DNA from: JAAEQG01 sp023133475
GTDB lineage: Bacteria; Planctomycetota; Phycisphaerae; UBA1845
Length of the DNA: 31,548 nucleotides
Direction: 5' to 3'
NCBI GenBank assembly: GCA_030631415.1
Contig: DAOVLE010000033.1
Location: 1 to 31,548, forward strand
Numbering within the stretch: the first letter of the stretch is position 1; every line of letters begins with the position of its first letter. Shown here one piece after another: positions 8,518 to 16,652 of this stretch. The notes under the pieces are model-generated. The model searched no databases, was not told the DNA's origin, and worked only from the letters and a program-made list of their open reading frames with translations. The translations under genes and the position numbers were made by a program.

Positions 8518-8858
8518 ATCTCGCAACGCCTTGCATTAGCTCGCAAGGCGTCGCTTATATCCGTACCACACAAGGGTTTACGTTTCACGCTATCCCGCCC
8601 CTTTCTGGCGTTGTCGTCGCATTGACTCGCATCGAGTCGCACTGTTTCGTGCCCCAACTGTCGTGGTAACTGTCGGGGATGACAGGGTGGAGTCACTATC
8701 TAGGGTAGGGGGTGGCTGCCGGGGGCTTGCGTGAGGGGGTCAATCATTCAGATGTAATTTAAGAACTACTCCCTTGCGACACGCGACAAAAGCTACAAAA
8801 GCCGTTTCCAGGCTGTCAGAGGGGGTTTTGTCGCATCGGTGGGGAGTTCTGTCGCAAG
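8518..8858. promoter_or_regulatory. Left end region with putative integrase arm sites
   Basis: This 341-bp stretch has no gene. A 9-bp stem (ACGCCTTGC at 8526, GCAAGGCGT at 8543) follows the tRNA and may help its 3' processing or termination. ACTGTCGTGGTAAC (8657-8670) recurs at 17589-17602. A 26-bp segment (8809-8834, starting CAGGCTGTCAG and ending TTTTGTCGC) recurs exactly at 17486-17511. TTTTGTCGC or close variants lie at 8783 (inverted), 8826, 8847 and, inside the integrase gene, 8868. Repeated short motifs near both ends are what arm-type binding sites of tyrosine recombinases look like; that role is inferred. Confidence 0.6.
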
Positions 8859-10076
8859 CTATGAGATTTTTGTCGCCAGCTTGGGGCTGCCAGATAGGTC
8901 GGGTAACGTGTCCAGAGCACCTGCCAAGTCGTGGATACCCAACCGGGTGTAGATGTTCAGGGTCAACACTGGTGTGGAGTGTCGGGCCAATTCTTGGGCC
9001 ACCTTGACCGGCGCGCCACCCTTCACCAGCATGGTAATATAGGTAACTCTCAGGGCGTGGAAGTCCACCACCCATCCGGCGTCATCTTCAGCCGCCAGGA
9101 AAGTCGATTCCTGCCGTACTTTCTGCTCTTGTGGGGTGGTCGATGCTGCCAGCCATTGCTCACGTGCTGCCTGTAGGTCCATGCGGACCATCGCCGCCGT
9201 CTTATCCGGCAGCCTGAATACTGGCTCACCCTTGGGCCTGTCGGCCAGCCAGCCGCGTAGGAACGTCGCCAGGGTTGGATGGATAGGTTGCCGGTCCTCA
9301 CGCCGGCGTTTCGAGTAGGCTGCCTGCAACGTCACCGCCGGGGGGTTGTCGTCCAGGTGGAAGCTCTCAGGTGTCAGGCTTGCCAATTCAGAGACTCGGA
9401 AGCCTGTACCACTCGCCAGCCGGTAGAGTGCCGCCCGATCAGGACCGGACATCCCGCGCCACACTGGGGCGGTCTCTGTGGTGGCCACCAAGGTAGCCAG
9501 TTCGTCGGCGTTTAGTGGTCTCCGCTCACGCCGTGGTTCGGCTTGCACGTTGTAGCCGGTCAGGTGGGCTAAAACGTCGTATTGGGCACGCCCATCCCGC
9601 GTTAGCCACCTGGAGAATTGCTTGACCGCTCTCAGGTAGTGTTGACATGTTTGCAAACTCTGCCCTGCGGTGTGTATGTCGCCGATAGCCTCTTGGACCG
9701 CCGATGCACTCAGATCGGTTATCCACTCCGCATTGGTGGCCACCAGAAGGGCTTGTACGCGGGTCTCCAGTAGGCTCACTTGCTTTGGCGTAACACCTTT
9801 GGCTACCAGCCCCTTCAGCCAGTCCGCAAGGTGCTCAGATAGCGGCTTTTGGCTAGCTTCGACGTTGCGGTCTGCCCTTGCGTCTACCACACCAGATCGT
9901 CGTAGGGCTGTATCGGCTATGCGCTTTGCCAGAATTCTTTCGGCCACCCTTTTATCGGTTGTTCGGGTTGACTTCTCTTGTCGCCTACCTGTGCTATCAA
10001 ACCATCTAGCTAGCCAGTTGCCGCGCCCGTTACGTCGATAAAGGGTCCCTGCGCCGTGCTGTCGTTGGGTTGCCAT
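8859..10076 (-). CDS. int: Tyrosine recombinase/integrase
   Basis: This 405-residue phage-type integrase catalyses insertion and excision of the element at tRNA-Thr. An N-terminal arm-binding region (residues 1-60, basic), a core-binding SAM-like domain (about 78-175) and a C-terminal catalytic domain (about 185-390) are visible. The catalytic set can be read off: R227 in SGTGFRVSEL, K256 in AAYSKRR, H340 and R343 in HALR, H366 in ARHSTP and nucleophile Y376 in NIYTRL. The start at 10076 is preferred to an ATG 12 codons upstream, because a purine tract AAGGGGGGGGG immediately precedes it. That tract is a run of nine G and is prone to slippage, which may alter translation. It follows the replication gene by 73 bases and is the last gene of the minus-strand cluster. 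Confidence 0.95.
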   Translation of the reverse strand: MATQRQHGAGTLYRRNGRGNWLARWFDSTGRRQEKSTRTTDKRVAERILAKRIADTALRRSGVVDARADRNVEASQKPLSEHLADWLKGLVAKGVTPKQVSLLETRVQALLVATNAEWITDLSASAVQEAIGDIHTAGQSLQTCQHYLRAVKQFSRWLTRDGRAQYDVLAHLTGYNVQAEPRRERRPLNADELATLVATTETAPVWRGMSGPDRAALYRLASGTGFRVSELASLTPESFHLDDNPPAVTLQAAYSKRRREDRQPIHPTLATFLRGWLADRPKGEPVFRLPDKTAAMVRMDLQAAREQWLAASTTPQEQKVRQESTFLAAEDDAGWVVDFHALRVTYITMLVKGGAPVKVAQELARHSTPVLTLNIYTRLGIHDLAGALDTLPDLSGSPKLATKIS

Positions 10077-10149
10077 GCCCCCCCCCTTACGCGAAGTCGC
10101 CACCCATGGCAACCCATCCGATGCGATTCGGTGGAGTTTCTGTCACGAA

Positions 10150-12540
10150 TTATTCGTCGCCGACTTGGGCATCGCTTGACAGGATGAATCGTCGGCTGGT
10201 TGGGCGCCCGCTTCCCGTGGGCTGGGGGACTTCCCAACACCCAAGACCGGCTTCCACCAGCCCATCTAATTCGGCTTCGGCATCGGCGGTGGTTGCACAG
10301 TGTCGGCGATTTTGCCAATCGCGGACTGATACCACCCCGCCCTTGTTGCGGACCAACTCTGTCAGCCGTCGCAAGTCGCGGGATTCGTTGGATTCTGCCA
10401 TGGTGGCGTAGACTCGCTTGGTTTCACCGCCGAACCACCGGGCCAACCCGACACCCGCCGCCATGCTCACTTCATCCACCTTGTCGGGATCAGCCAGCGT
10501 TTCATCGCCAGCCGCAACGCGGACGCAATGATGCACCAAAGCCAGCCGGGCCGCGTAGGCTTCCAGCTTGCTCCACGCCGCCGCCAGGTCGCCAGTCAAC
10601 CCGGCTTGTTCCGCCGCGTGCTCGTTGTGAAACCGGACCCACCGCCGCTTGGCGGTGGGATTCAGCTTGACAAGTTGTGGACGTGGGCTGCCGTCATCAT
10701 TCAAGTCGGGTTGCAATTCAAAAAGCCGACCGAAAACCACCTTAACGTCCGTCGCAACATCCACCGGGATAGTCGCTTCAGACCACGTCTTTGGTTTTCG
10801 CGGTGGGCTTGCCGACAAAAATCGGGCCTGCAATCCCGCTTCGCGGTGTTCGCTTGTCATCATTTTGGCCAGAATTCCGGGCTGAATGCCGCCGGTTACG
10901 CTCACCAGCCCATTCGGAACGTGAATCGTGGGGCTGGTTTTGCGGTCAACGGTCACGCTCTCGCCATTGAACAGGCTTAACCAATTCGCCACGTCGCCAC
11001 CGCCCTTGCTGGTATATCGGTCGAATGACCCAAACCATCCAGCCAGTTCGTCGCGGGACAGCAAGACACCGCGCGGGTTCGCTTGCAAGATCGGGATTAG
11101 CGCTTCGATTGTGGTGTCACCCACAAGGCATCGTTCAGCTTGCGGCTGGTCGGGTTTCGGGGGCGGGTCGCCGCCGTCCTTGCTGCGCTTCCACTGCGCC
11201 AAGCTCTTGGCGTGTTGCAAGGCTTCGCTTTCATACACCTCCAGGGCTTCGGCGTGCCGTTTGAATGCGTCTTTTTGCCGAATGTGGAGTGATTCAGTTG
11301 CTAAACGGAACGCGGGACTTTTTAGTGTGCCGCTCTCGCCGATGATTGCCGTCCAGATTATTGCAGGTTCGGACCATGAGGCTTTTAGCTGGATGCGCCG
11401 CGCGTTTCCGATAGCCGATGCCAGCGCCGCCAGCATCGGTAGCGCAACAAAGGCCGGGTCGCAACCAAGCGCCTCCGCCCCATGGATAATGAAGGTTCTT
11501 ATCGGTTCTGGCAGCAATTCGACCGGGAATGGCCGGTACGTCGCCACCGTGGGGGTCGGTGCCTTGGGCTTGCCGTTTTTCTTGCTCAAAATACCTGTCA
11601 AGTCCACGTCGGAATCAACCACATCGTCACCTCCGAATCCCTGCAACCGTAGCGCTCTAGCAGTCGCCCCAAAATCGCCGCCATGGTCTAGCATCGCGCA
11701 GACTGCAAGCGGTGAGTAGCCAGTATCCGGCTCGAATGGCGAGGCGTTGCTTGAAAAGACAAAAAAGGTGCCGTCCTTGAGCGTTGCGGACATACCTACA
11801 GTCTTGCCGGGCCGTCTCCAGTGCTCGTTGTCGCCACCCTTGACTCGTTGCCAGCCGTGTCGGGTGAGGATGTCGCGTGGGTCGCATTGTTTGTTAAAAT
11901 CGTCACCTGGACGGTCCAAGGCCAACGGGGTGGCCACCGGGGGGGGCTTTTCGGCAGTTACCGTCGTGGTATCGAGAATGGCCACCTGTTGCCTTTCATC
12001 TAGGCCATAGGCGGATTGCAAGAGTGTATCACGCTCGGCCTTGGCTAGAATAGGTGGGTTAGCCAAGTCGCCTTGGGTAACCTCGTAGCCACTTGTGGGG
12101 GCACACAGGAACAGCCCACCTTCACCGCGCGTCTCGATGTAGGTGGTCTTCCCGCGTGTTGCTAACTTCAGGCTACTACAGACGGATGACTCGTAACGGT
12201 AAATTACGTGTCGTCCGCCCGATTGTGTGCTCTCGATAACTAGCTTCTCGAATAATTCAACGGGGATTTTGTCTCGCCATGCAGGAAATAGTTCACCCTT
12301 GCAATCAAAGTCGATGACTTCTAGGTTGCCAGATGTTTTACCACAGACTATACAGACAGCATCTACCTTGCTGGCAAACCATCGGCCTATGTCGATTTTC
12401 GTGGGCCTTGTGCTTTGATATTTTTTCCAACTTATCGTCGGGCGTTTTTTTGCCCGCTTGGCTGGCAGAACGCACAGACCATTTTCGTGGTAGCGTTTCG
12501 CCGCGCCGAATAGCCGGGCAGCGATTTTTGTGTCGCTCAC
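10150..12540 (-). CDS. Prim-Pol / DUF3987 replication protein
   Basis: This 796-residue protein probably primes and unwinds the element's DNA for replication. Residues 1-180 form a bifunctional primase-polymerase domain: the metal-binding acidic motif VIDFDC (75-80) and the STQSGGRHVIYR motif (104-115) are the family's core. Residues about 335-700 match DUF3987, an ATPase-like domain often found on mobile elements. A P-loop-like GESGTLKS lies at 401-408 and a GVLLSRDE strand-acid motif at 491-498. The C-terminal 90 residues look like a winged-helix tail. The start is a GTG at 12540 with GGAGGT 5 bases upstream. It overlaps the stop of the preceding HTH gene as GTGA, which suggests translational coupling. 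Similar fused proteins are common in planctomycete and other bacterial integrated elements. Confidence 0.88.
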   Translation of the reverse strand: MSDTKIAARLFGAAKRYHENGLCVLPAKRAKKRPTISWKKYQSTRPTKIDIGRWFASKVDAVCIVCGKTSGNLEVIDFDCKGELFPAWRDKIPVELFEKLVIESTQSGGRHVIYRYESSVCSSLKLATRGKTTYIETRGEGGLFLCAPTSGYEVTQGDLANPPILAKAERDTLLQSAYGLDERQQVAILDTTTVTAEKPPPVATPLALDRPGDDFNKQCDPRDILTRHGWQRVKGGDNEHWRRPGKTVGMSATLKDGTFFVFSSNASPFEPDTGYSPLAVCAMLDHGGDFGATARALRLQGFGGDDVVDSDVDLTGILSKKNGKPKAPTPTVATYRPFPVELLPEPIRTFIIHGAEALGCDPAFVALPMLAALASAIGNARRIQLKASWSEPAIIWTAIIGESGTLKSPAFRLATESLHIRQKDAFKRHAEALEVYESEALQHAKSLAQWKRSKDGGDPPPKPDQPQAERCLVGDTTIEALIPILQANPRGVLLSRDELAGWFGSFDRYTSKGGGDVANWLSLFNGESVTVDRKTSPTIHVPNGLVSVTGGIQPGILAKMMTSEHREAGLQARFLSASPPRKPKTWSEATIPVDVATDVKVVFGRLFELQPDLNDDGSPRPQLVKLNPTAKRRWVRFHNEHAAEQAGLTGDLAAAWSKLEAYAARLALVHHCVRVAAGDETLADPDKVDEVSMAAGVGLARWFGGETKRVYATMAESNESRDLRRLTELVRNKGGVVSVRDWQNRRHCATTADAEAELDGLVEAGLGCWEVPQPTGSGRPTSRRFILSSDAQVGDE

Positions 12541-12746
12541 TTGGCACCTCCACGCTCACGCTTCGCCAGCCACCGGCGCAGACTTTCAAGGGAATACAAA
12601 ATCCGGCGCCCCACCCGAGCGTGGGGGATTTCCTTCGCATTGGTTAAGCTCCATAACGAACGCGGACTGATGCTTAGCGTTTTTGCTGCGGTTTTGGCAT
12701 CGACGGCCAAGGGTTGGGGATCAGTTTGGGGCATAGAATCTGTCAT
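12537..12746 (-). CDS. Excisionase-like small HTH protein, 69 aa
   Basis: The protein carries a single HTH_17/MerR-like DNA-binding domain at about residues 18-65 (AAKTLSISPRSLWSLTNAKE, then the wing VGRRILYSLESLRRWL). This is the usual build of excisionases and recombination directionality factors, and also of small regulators. The ATG at 12746 overlaps the stop of the 134-residue gene upstream (ATGA), and its own stop overlaps the start of the replication gene (GTGA). A longer frame to 12935 is open but would be out of keeping with the family. A role in excision is inferred from the family and from the integrase two genes away. Confidence 0.8.
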   Translation of the reverse strand: MTDSMPQTDPQPLAVDAKTAAKTLSISPRSLWSLTNAKEIPHARVGRRILYSLESLRRWLAKRERGGAK

Positions 12747-13147
12747 TTTGTGGCGCCTTTTTTTGTGTGTGAAACGGGAGCACATGCCCAGTCGCAGATA
12801 TCTTCCAACCAACCGCGCGTCTCGGTCAGACCCTCCGCTCGGAACCGCGCCAATTCTCTGGCACCGTCCAAGACGCCGCGTAGGAAAGCGTTTTGGTGAA
12901 CCGTCCGCCGGGCAGTCTGCCGATTTGTGAGACAATCAGCCAAACGCCGACGAAAATTCGCCACCGTTTTGGAAGTGTGGATTTGGCAACGCTCGACACC
13001 GTTCAAGAATCCGATACGACGTGCGCGTTCGGACGGGTTGGCGGGATTCCAGCGAAGGCCCGTACCCAGTAAGAACGTCCGCCAGGCTAAAAAATCGCCA
13101 AGAGAATCTCGCTTGACAGACCTGATTTTTGGCGATAGGATACCCAT
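12743..13147 (-). CDS. Unknown basic protein, 134 aa
   Basis: No family is recognised. The protein is Arg-rich and probably helical (FRRRLADCLTNRQTARR, FLRGVLDGARELARFRAEG), with three scattered Cys residues in its second half. The ATG at 13147 has AAGGAAAA 8 bases upstream. Its stop overlaps the start of the excisionase-like gene as ATGA, which supports it being real and co-translated. Its place between the capsid gene and the replication genes would suit a small capsid-associated, DNA-binding or regulatory protein, but this is a guess. A strong hairpin sits just upstream of its ribosome-binding site. Confidence 0.65.
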   Translation of the reverse strand: MGILSPKIRSVKRDSLGDFLAWRTFLLGTGLRWNPANPSERARRIGFLNGVERCQIHTSKTVANFRRRLADCLTNRQTARRTVHQNAFLRGVLDGARELARFRAEGLTETRGWLEDICDWACAPVSHTKKGATK

Positions 13148-13164
13148 AGCTCAATTTTCCTTGT

Positions 13165-13198
13165 GCCTCACGAGTGCTTGCTCGCGGGGCTTTTTTTT
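13165..13198 (+). terminator. Rho-independent terminator (plus strand)
   Basis: GCCTCACGAG-TGCTTG-CTCGCGGGGC forms a ten-pair stem with one mismatch and is followed by eight T. It faces against the element's genes, so it would stop antisense or host-driven plus-strand transcription. In minus-strand mRNA the same stem lies in the leader of the 134-residue gene. Confidence 0.6.
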
Positions 13199-13204
13199 GA
13201 TTAA

Positions 13205-13229
13205 AAATCATCCCCCCCGTGGGGGGGGG
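13205..13229 (-). terminator. Possible weak terminator after the capsid gene
   Basis: On the minus strand a C9-A-C-G7 hairpin is followed by ATGATTTTT. It lies about 95 bases after the capsid stop codon. The near-homopolymer arms (C7 at 13212-13218, G9 at 13221-13229) could also be slippage sites. Low confidence, as the T-run is interrupted. Confidence 0.3.
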
Positions 13230-13322
13230 CTGACACCGGAAGTTGCAATTCGATGCCAGCCCCGGAGCTACAAAACGTGATCGGGGGAAAGTAGAAAAAC
13301 CCGACCACATGGAGAAGATTGA

Positions 13323-15182
13323 TTAAACGCCTTCACATTTTGTGGCGCATCGGTGGTCGGCCAGCGAAACGCCAAAATCGTGATAGCCCCGATACACGAC
13401 GCCGAGCACGTCCGCCGGGGGGTCACATTGTTCGACGACCGGCTGGTCGCGCCCGTCCAGGAATCCAACCACCACACTTCCGTCACTCGGCGCGGAGAAG
13501 ATGTACCACGCGCTTTCGGAAGTGTCGGCGAATCGCGCCGAGTTGGACAAGCGTGGTTCGACCGCAAGCGTCAGGGCTTTATAAAACGGGTTTCCTTCTG
13601 CTTGCCGATCGGTTCCGTCCGCCACGTATCGCGTCAAGGTTTCGGAACTTAACAAACTTCGAGCGCAGGATTCCAATTCGGCAGGCACAAGCAACGTGCG
13701 CGGTCTCAAATCCAGGTTTCGAGATTCCGAATCGACACGCCCCACCATGGCCGCCACCGCGCTTGACAGCGCGTCGATACCCAATGCGGTGCCAGCGCCT
13801 GTTATCAGGTTGGCATTGTCTGCGGAAAAAAAGTCGGCATCGGACGGCGTTTTGTTCGTCAACAGAGCGAAAAAGACGGCATCGCTCACCGCCCGCGCGG
13901 CTGACCTTCCCAATTTTTCAGCCGTCGAATCGAAAACGCCCAAATCGTCGTTGATGATTGCACTCCGGTCAATCTGCAAAATCATCCCGCGCGTCGCGCC
14001 CCGAATCTCGGTTGTTTCCTCGGACATTTTGCCATGCTTCAACTCGCCACCCGGCGCTACCACCTCGTATTCGGCGCCGAGAACCGTCCGAATCAGCGTG
14101 TGTGTTTTCAAGTCGCGCAGGTTCACGATTCGACAAAAACTCCGCCAACTTGCGGGCGATTCTCGATAAGCGTCTAAACTAATTTTGTTCGCCGACAAGC
14201 CGAGCGCCACCGGCAAATCGGTCATGCTGAACGCCGCGCGGATCAGTTCGGTTTTTCCTTGCGGGACAGGGTGGCCACTCAACTGGATGGCGCGCGAACA
14301 CAGGTCAAGCATCGAATGACACTTCAAGTCCTGGGCACCTTGCGCAGCTTGCGCGCCGAAGTGTCGCTCAGCGACGGCGGATTTTCCGGTGTGGAGCAAG
14401 CAAGCGGACGCCAACAAGTCGGCGTGTGGCACACTCGGCATCGTCCGCCCGCCGACACCGAGTTGTGGGTAGCTGTCTCGCAGCGCCTTTAGCTCGGCGC
14501 TCTGCGCCCGGGTGCGCAACACCTCATTTTCCGTTTTGTCCAGGTTCCAGCCGCCTTCAATCGCGCGTGCTTGCAGGGTCGGATGGTCTCGGGTTAAATC
14601 CAAAATTTTCGTCACCCGCTCACGCTCGGCAGTCGTCGAGTCGATTTTCGCATTTTGCATATTTCTATCTCCATTTTTTGCGGCTCTCGCCGCCAATGAA
14701 ACAACCGTATCGCAGTCTGCCCCGACGGGCAGAATCGAAACCTCTCGCAATTCGCCGCGCACCACGAGCACGCATCCACCCGCCGGCACACTGTGTGAGC
14801 GCCCGTTGACGGTCACTTCCTCGCCAGCCCCCAGCCGCCGGGTTTCGGTCGGGTTGACGCCGACGCTCGCCTGCAATTCGACGCCCGACTTGATTAAGTC
14901 CCTTACCTGTTCGGCGGATTCGGTCGTTGCCAGGGTGGCGACCACAAACAACTTTCCGTCGGCAACTTCAGGCTTGCCACTCCCGATCACCGCGTCTAAG
15001 GCATTTTCGTGATTGGCCAAAATCGGGACACTTGCCGGTAAGTCCAACCCGTCCAAGTCGATCAGGATCACGCCGTAACCGTCTACCTGTATGACGCCCC
15101 CGCTGTACGCCAAAATCCGCAAGCGTCCCGGCTTTTTGGCCCCGGCTTCGAGCTTGGCGCGAAGGTTTAGTAAGTTACTCAC
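13323..15182 (-). CDS. Prohead protease-major capsid protein fusion
   Basis: One 619-residue frame joins two virion morphogenesis functions. Residues about 20-165 are an HK97-type prohead serine protease: the catalytic His lies in LANHE (H58), the catalytic Ser in ELQASVG (S106), and ELREVSILPVGAD is the family's closing strand. Residues about 300-612 match a Mu gpT-like/HK97-fold major capsid protein (TDLPVALGLSANKISLDAY, FCRIVNLRDLKTH, RPRTLLVPAELE). The helical segment between (about 180-240) would act as the scaffold or delta domain, cut away on maturation. The start is GTG at 15182, with AAGGAG 10 bases upstream, overlapping the stop of the HTH gene by 8 bases. Protease-capsid fusions are known in phages; what is odd is the lack of any terminase or portal gene around it. 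Confidence 0.88.
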   Translation of the reverse strand: MSNLLNLRAKLEAGAKKPGRLRILAYSGGVIQVDGYGVILIDLDGLDLPASVPILANHENALDAVIGSGKPEVADGKLFVVATLATTESAEQVRDLIKSGVELQASVGVNPTETRRLGAGEEVTVNGRSHSVPAGGCVLVVRGELREVSILPVGADCDTVVSLAARAAKNGDRNMQNAKIDSTTAERERVTKILDLTRDHPTLQARAIEGGWNLDKTENEVLRTRAQSAELKALRDSYPQLGVGGRTMPSVPHADLLASACLLHTGKSAVAERHFGAQAAQGAQDLKCHSMLDLCSRAIQLSGHPVPQGKTELIRAAFSMTDLPVALGLSANKISLDAYRESPASWRSFCRIVNLRDLKTHTLIRTVLGAEYEVVAPGGELKHGKMSEETTEIRGATRGMILQIDRSAIINDDLGVFDSTAEKLGRSAARAVSDAVFFALLTNKTPSDADFFSADNANLITGAGTALGIDALSSAVAAMVGRVDSESRNLDLRPRTLLVPAELESCARSLLSSETLTRYVADGTDRQAEGNPFYKALTLAVEPRLSNSARFADTSESAWYIFSAPSDGSVVVGFLDGRDQPVVEQCDPPADVLGVVYRGYHDFGVSLADHRCATKCEGV

Positions 15183-15360
15183 TTTTTTTGTTCTCCTTAT
15201 GCGTTCTTGATTTTGTCACCGCCGCTGGATCGAAGCGGATCACCTTACGAGAAAACTGCACTTTCGGGATCACCCCTCGCCGTCCCCACTCCCGCACCGT
15301 CTCCGGACGGACGTGCAACCGCTTGGCCATCATCTCGGCGGTCAACAGTTCTTGTTCCAT
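15175..15360 (-). CDS. Small HTH regulator, 61 aa
   Basis: A single MerR/excisionase-type HTH domain fills most of the protein (LLTAEMMAKRLHVRPETVRE, then WGRRGVIPKVQFSRKVIRFD), with a Lys-rich tail. The ATG at 15360 is preferred to one at 15399 because GGAG lies 9 bases upstream and the domain starts right away. The stop overlaps the GTG start of the capsid fusion gene, so the two are probably co-translated. The upstream region holds a promoter-like TATAAT and a cluster of GCGCATAC octamers. Binding of this protein to them to control capsid expression is a reasonable guess. It might equally be a terminase-small-subunit-like DNA-binding protein. Confidence 0.75.
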   Translation of the reverse strand: MEQELLTAEMMAKRLHVRPETVREWGRRGVIPKVQFSRKVIRFDPAAVTKSRTHKENKKSE

Positions 15361-15422
15361 GTCACCGTACTCCAGGTCAAAAGTCGCGGGGGGGCACATG
15401 CCCCCTCACCTATTCCTGGAAA

Positions 15423-15516
15423 GTATGCGCAAACGGGGGCGCATACTGGGCGCATACCCTTGTGATTCAAGGGGTTATGATGCGCATACTTGGGGCATTA
15501 TGCGCGGTGTATTATA
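15423..15516 (-). promoter_or_regulatory. TATAAT promoter with GCGCATAC operator cluster
   Basis: A perfect TATAAT (15511-15516, minus strand) overlaps the end of the 248-residue gene. Downstream of it lie five copies of the octamer GCGCATAC or its complement: 15423-15430 (inverted), 15439-15446, 15450-15457, 15482-15489 and 15498-15505 (inverted, one mismatch). The three same-way copies start 11 and 32 bases apart, close to one and three helical turns. No clear -35 box is seen. The layout suits an operator that controls the HTH-capsid transcript. Confidence 0.6.
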
Positions 15517-16258
15517 TGTTTGAAGTGAATTTTGAGCGTTGTCCTGCCACCCGGTGGTCGGTGCGTTGACCGAGTTCAAGTCGGCGCGGGTTGATTGTCT
15601 TGGGTGGCTTCGCAGGCTCGGGGATCAGGGCAGAAAGCCCGCTTGCCTTTGCGTGCTCTTTTGCCCGCTTAATCATGCGAGATACTTGCCCTTGTGAGTA
15701 TGTAGTCCCGTATTCCTTGTTCAATTCATCGACGATGCGCTGTTGTTTCCACCCATCCAAAAGTGATAGCTGGTGCGCTTTTTTGTCATGCGGCTGGAGA
15801 ACGGGCAGCTTGCCCGCTTGGGGCTTCCGTTGGCCGTCCGCCAGTTTCCCACTATCACATTCCTCCGTCGCCGGCAGCCCATCTCTAGCCAGGTCTGCCA
15901 ACAACCCGCAGGTGTCGGCGTAAACCTCTGCGCGGACGCGATGGTGTGCCAGCCGGTCCATCTCGTCATACGAATTAGCCATCTGCTGCCAATCCCATTT
16001 GGCCGCATTATGACGAAACCGGCTCGGAAACTCACGCACCATTTGCGAGACGGTTATCGTCCAGCAAAGCGCGAATTGCTCAGGTCCCCATCCGGCAACT
16101 TTGTCTCTGTACGCGGGTTGCTTATCCGGCTCGGGTTCGCCTACACGCCGACAAAAAAGCGGAAACCCACCCGGCACGCGCCCCTCAGCAAGATTCCACC
16201 GTTTCGGGAACGCACCGGCGTCAATCGCCGTCAACCAGTAACCGGCCAGCCCGAACAT
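15512..16258 (-). CDS. HTH-containing protein of unknown role, 248 aa
   Basis: The N-terminal 125 residues are rich in Trp and aromatic residues (WGPEQFALCWTITVSQMV, WDWQQMANSYDEMDRLAHH) and match no family I recognise. Residues about 165-205 look like a sigma-type or terminase-small-subunit-like HTH (LSLLDGWKQQRIVDELNKEY, then SQGQVSRMIKRA), followed by a basic, Pro-rich tail. It could be a replication-initiator-like or packaging-related DNA-binding protein; neither can be decided. The ATG at 16258 has no good ribosome-binding site and overlaps the end of the 52-residue gene by 38 bases, so translation may be coupled. Its stop codon TAA is part of the TATAAT box of the next transcript. Confidence 0.65.
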   Translation of the reverse strand: MFGLAGYWLTAIDAGAFPKRWNLAEGRVPGGFPLFCRRVGEPEPDKQPAYRDKVAGWGPEQFALCWTITVSQMVREFPSRFRHNAAKWDWQQMANSYDEMDRLAHHRVRAEVYADTCGLLADLARDGLPATEECDSGKLADGQRKPQAGKLPVLQPHDKKAHQLSLLDGWKQQRIVDELNKEYGTTYSQGQVSRMIKRAKEHAKASGLSALIPEPAKPPKTINPRRLELGQRTDHRVAGQRSKFTSNI

Positions 16259-16379
16259 CGGTGCTTGCTAGGTTGATTGCAAGGTGGCAAGACTTGGCCG
16301 CCTGTTCCCCATACCTGTTGAACCGCTTTTCCAACAGGGCGAAGTCGTTTGCGATTTTTTCCAGGTTGGTTTCCGGCAT
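16221..16379 (-). CDS. Small helical protein, 52 aa
   Basis: The protein is predicted helical (LEKIANDFALLEKRFNRYGE, then AAKSCHLAINLASTDVRAGR) and has no recognised family. The ATG at 16379 was chosen over one three codons upstream because AAAGGA is properly spaced only for it. The gene ends inside the start of the 248-residue gene. It is the first clear gene of the minus-strand cluster. Confidence 0.5.
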   Translation of the reverse strand: MPETNLEKIANDFALLEKRFNRYGEQAAKSCHLAINLASTDVRAGRLLVDGD

Positions 16380-16652
16380 GATGTCCATCCTTTCTTGGGG
16401 GCCGGACCGGGCAAGCTGTGGGCGATAGACTTTCCCACAATCTTGCCGGGTCCGTTCACCAGGGATCAACTGGCTACCCACAGAAAGTATATGCCTGCTA
16501 TTCTCGCCGTACATGCCGGATGCTCTACTTTATATGTTCCGGAATCGAGACAACAAAACCTGAAAAATACGCGAAAAACTCCGCCGGGGGGACAAACCAG
16601 AAACGTCGGGTGGCGATGCGGGGGGGCTTCATCGGCTCGCCAACGGCCAACC

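Noticed and set aside
10928..11719. 263-residue open frame on the plus strand
   Set aside because: It is antisense to the DUF3987 domain and rich in Ser/Pro with no recognisable domain.
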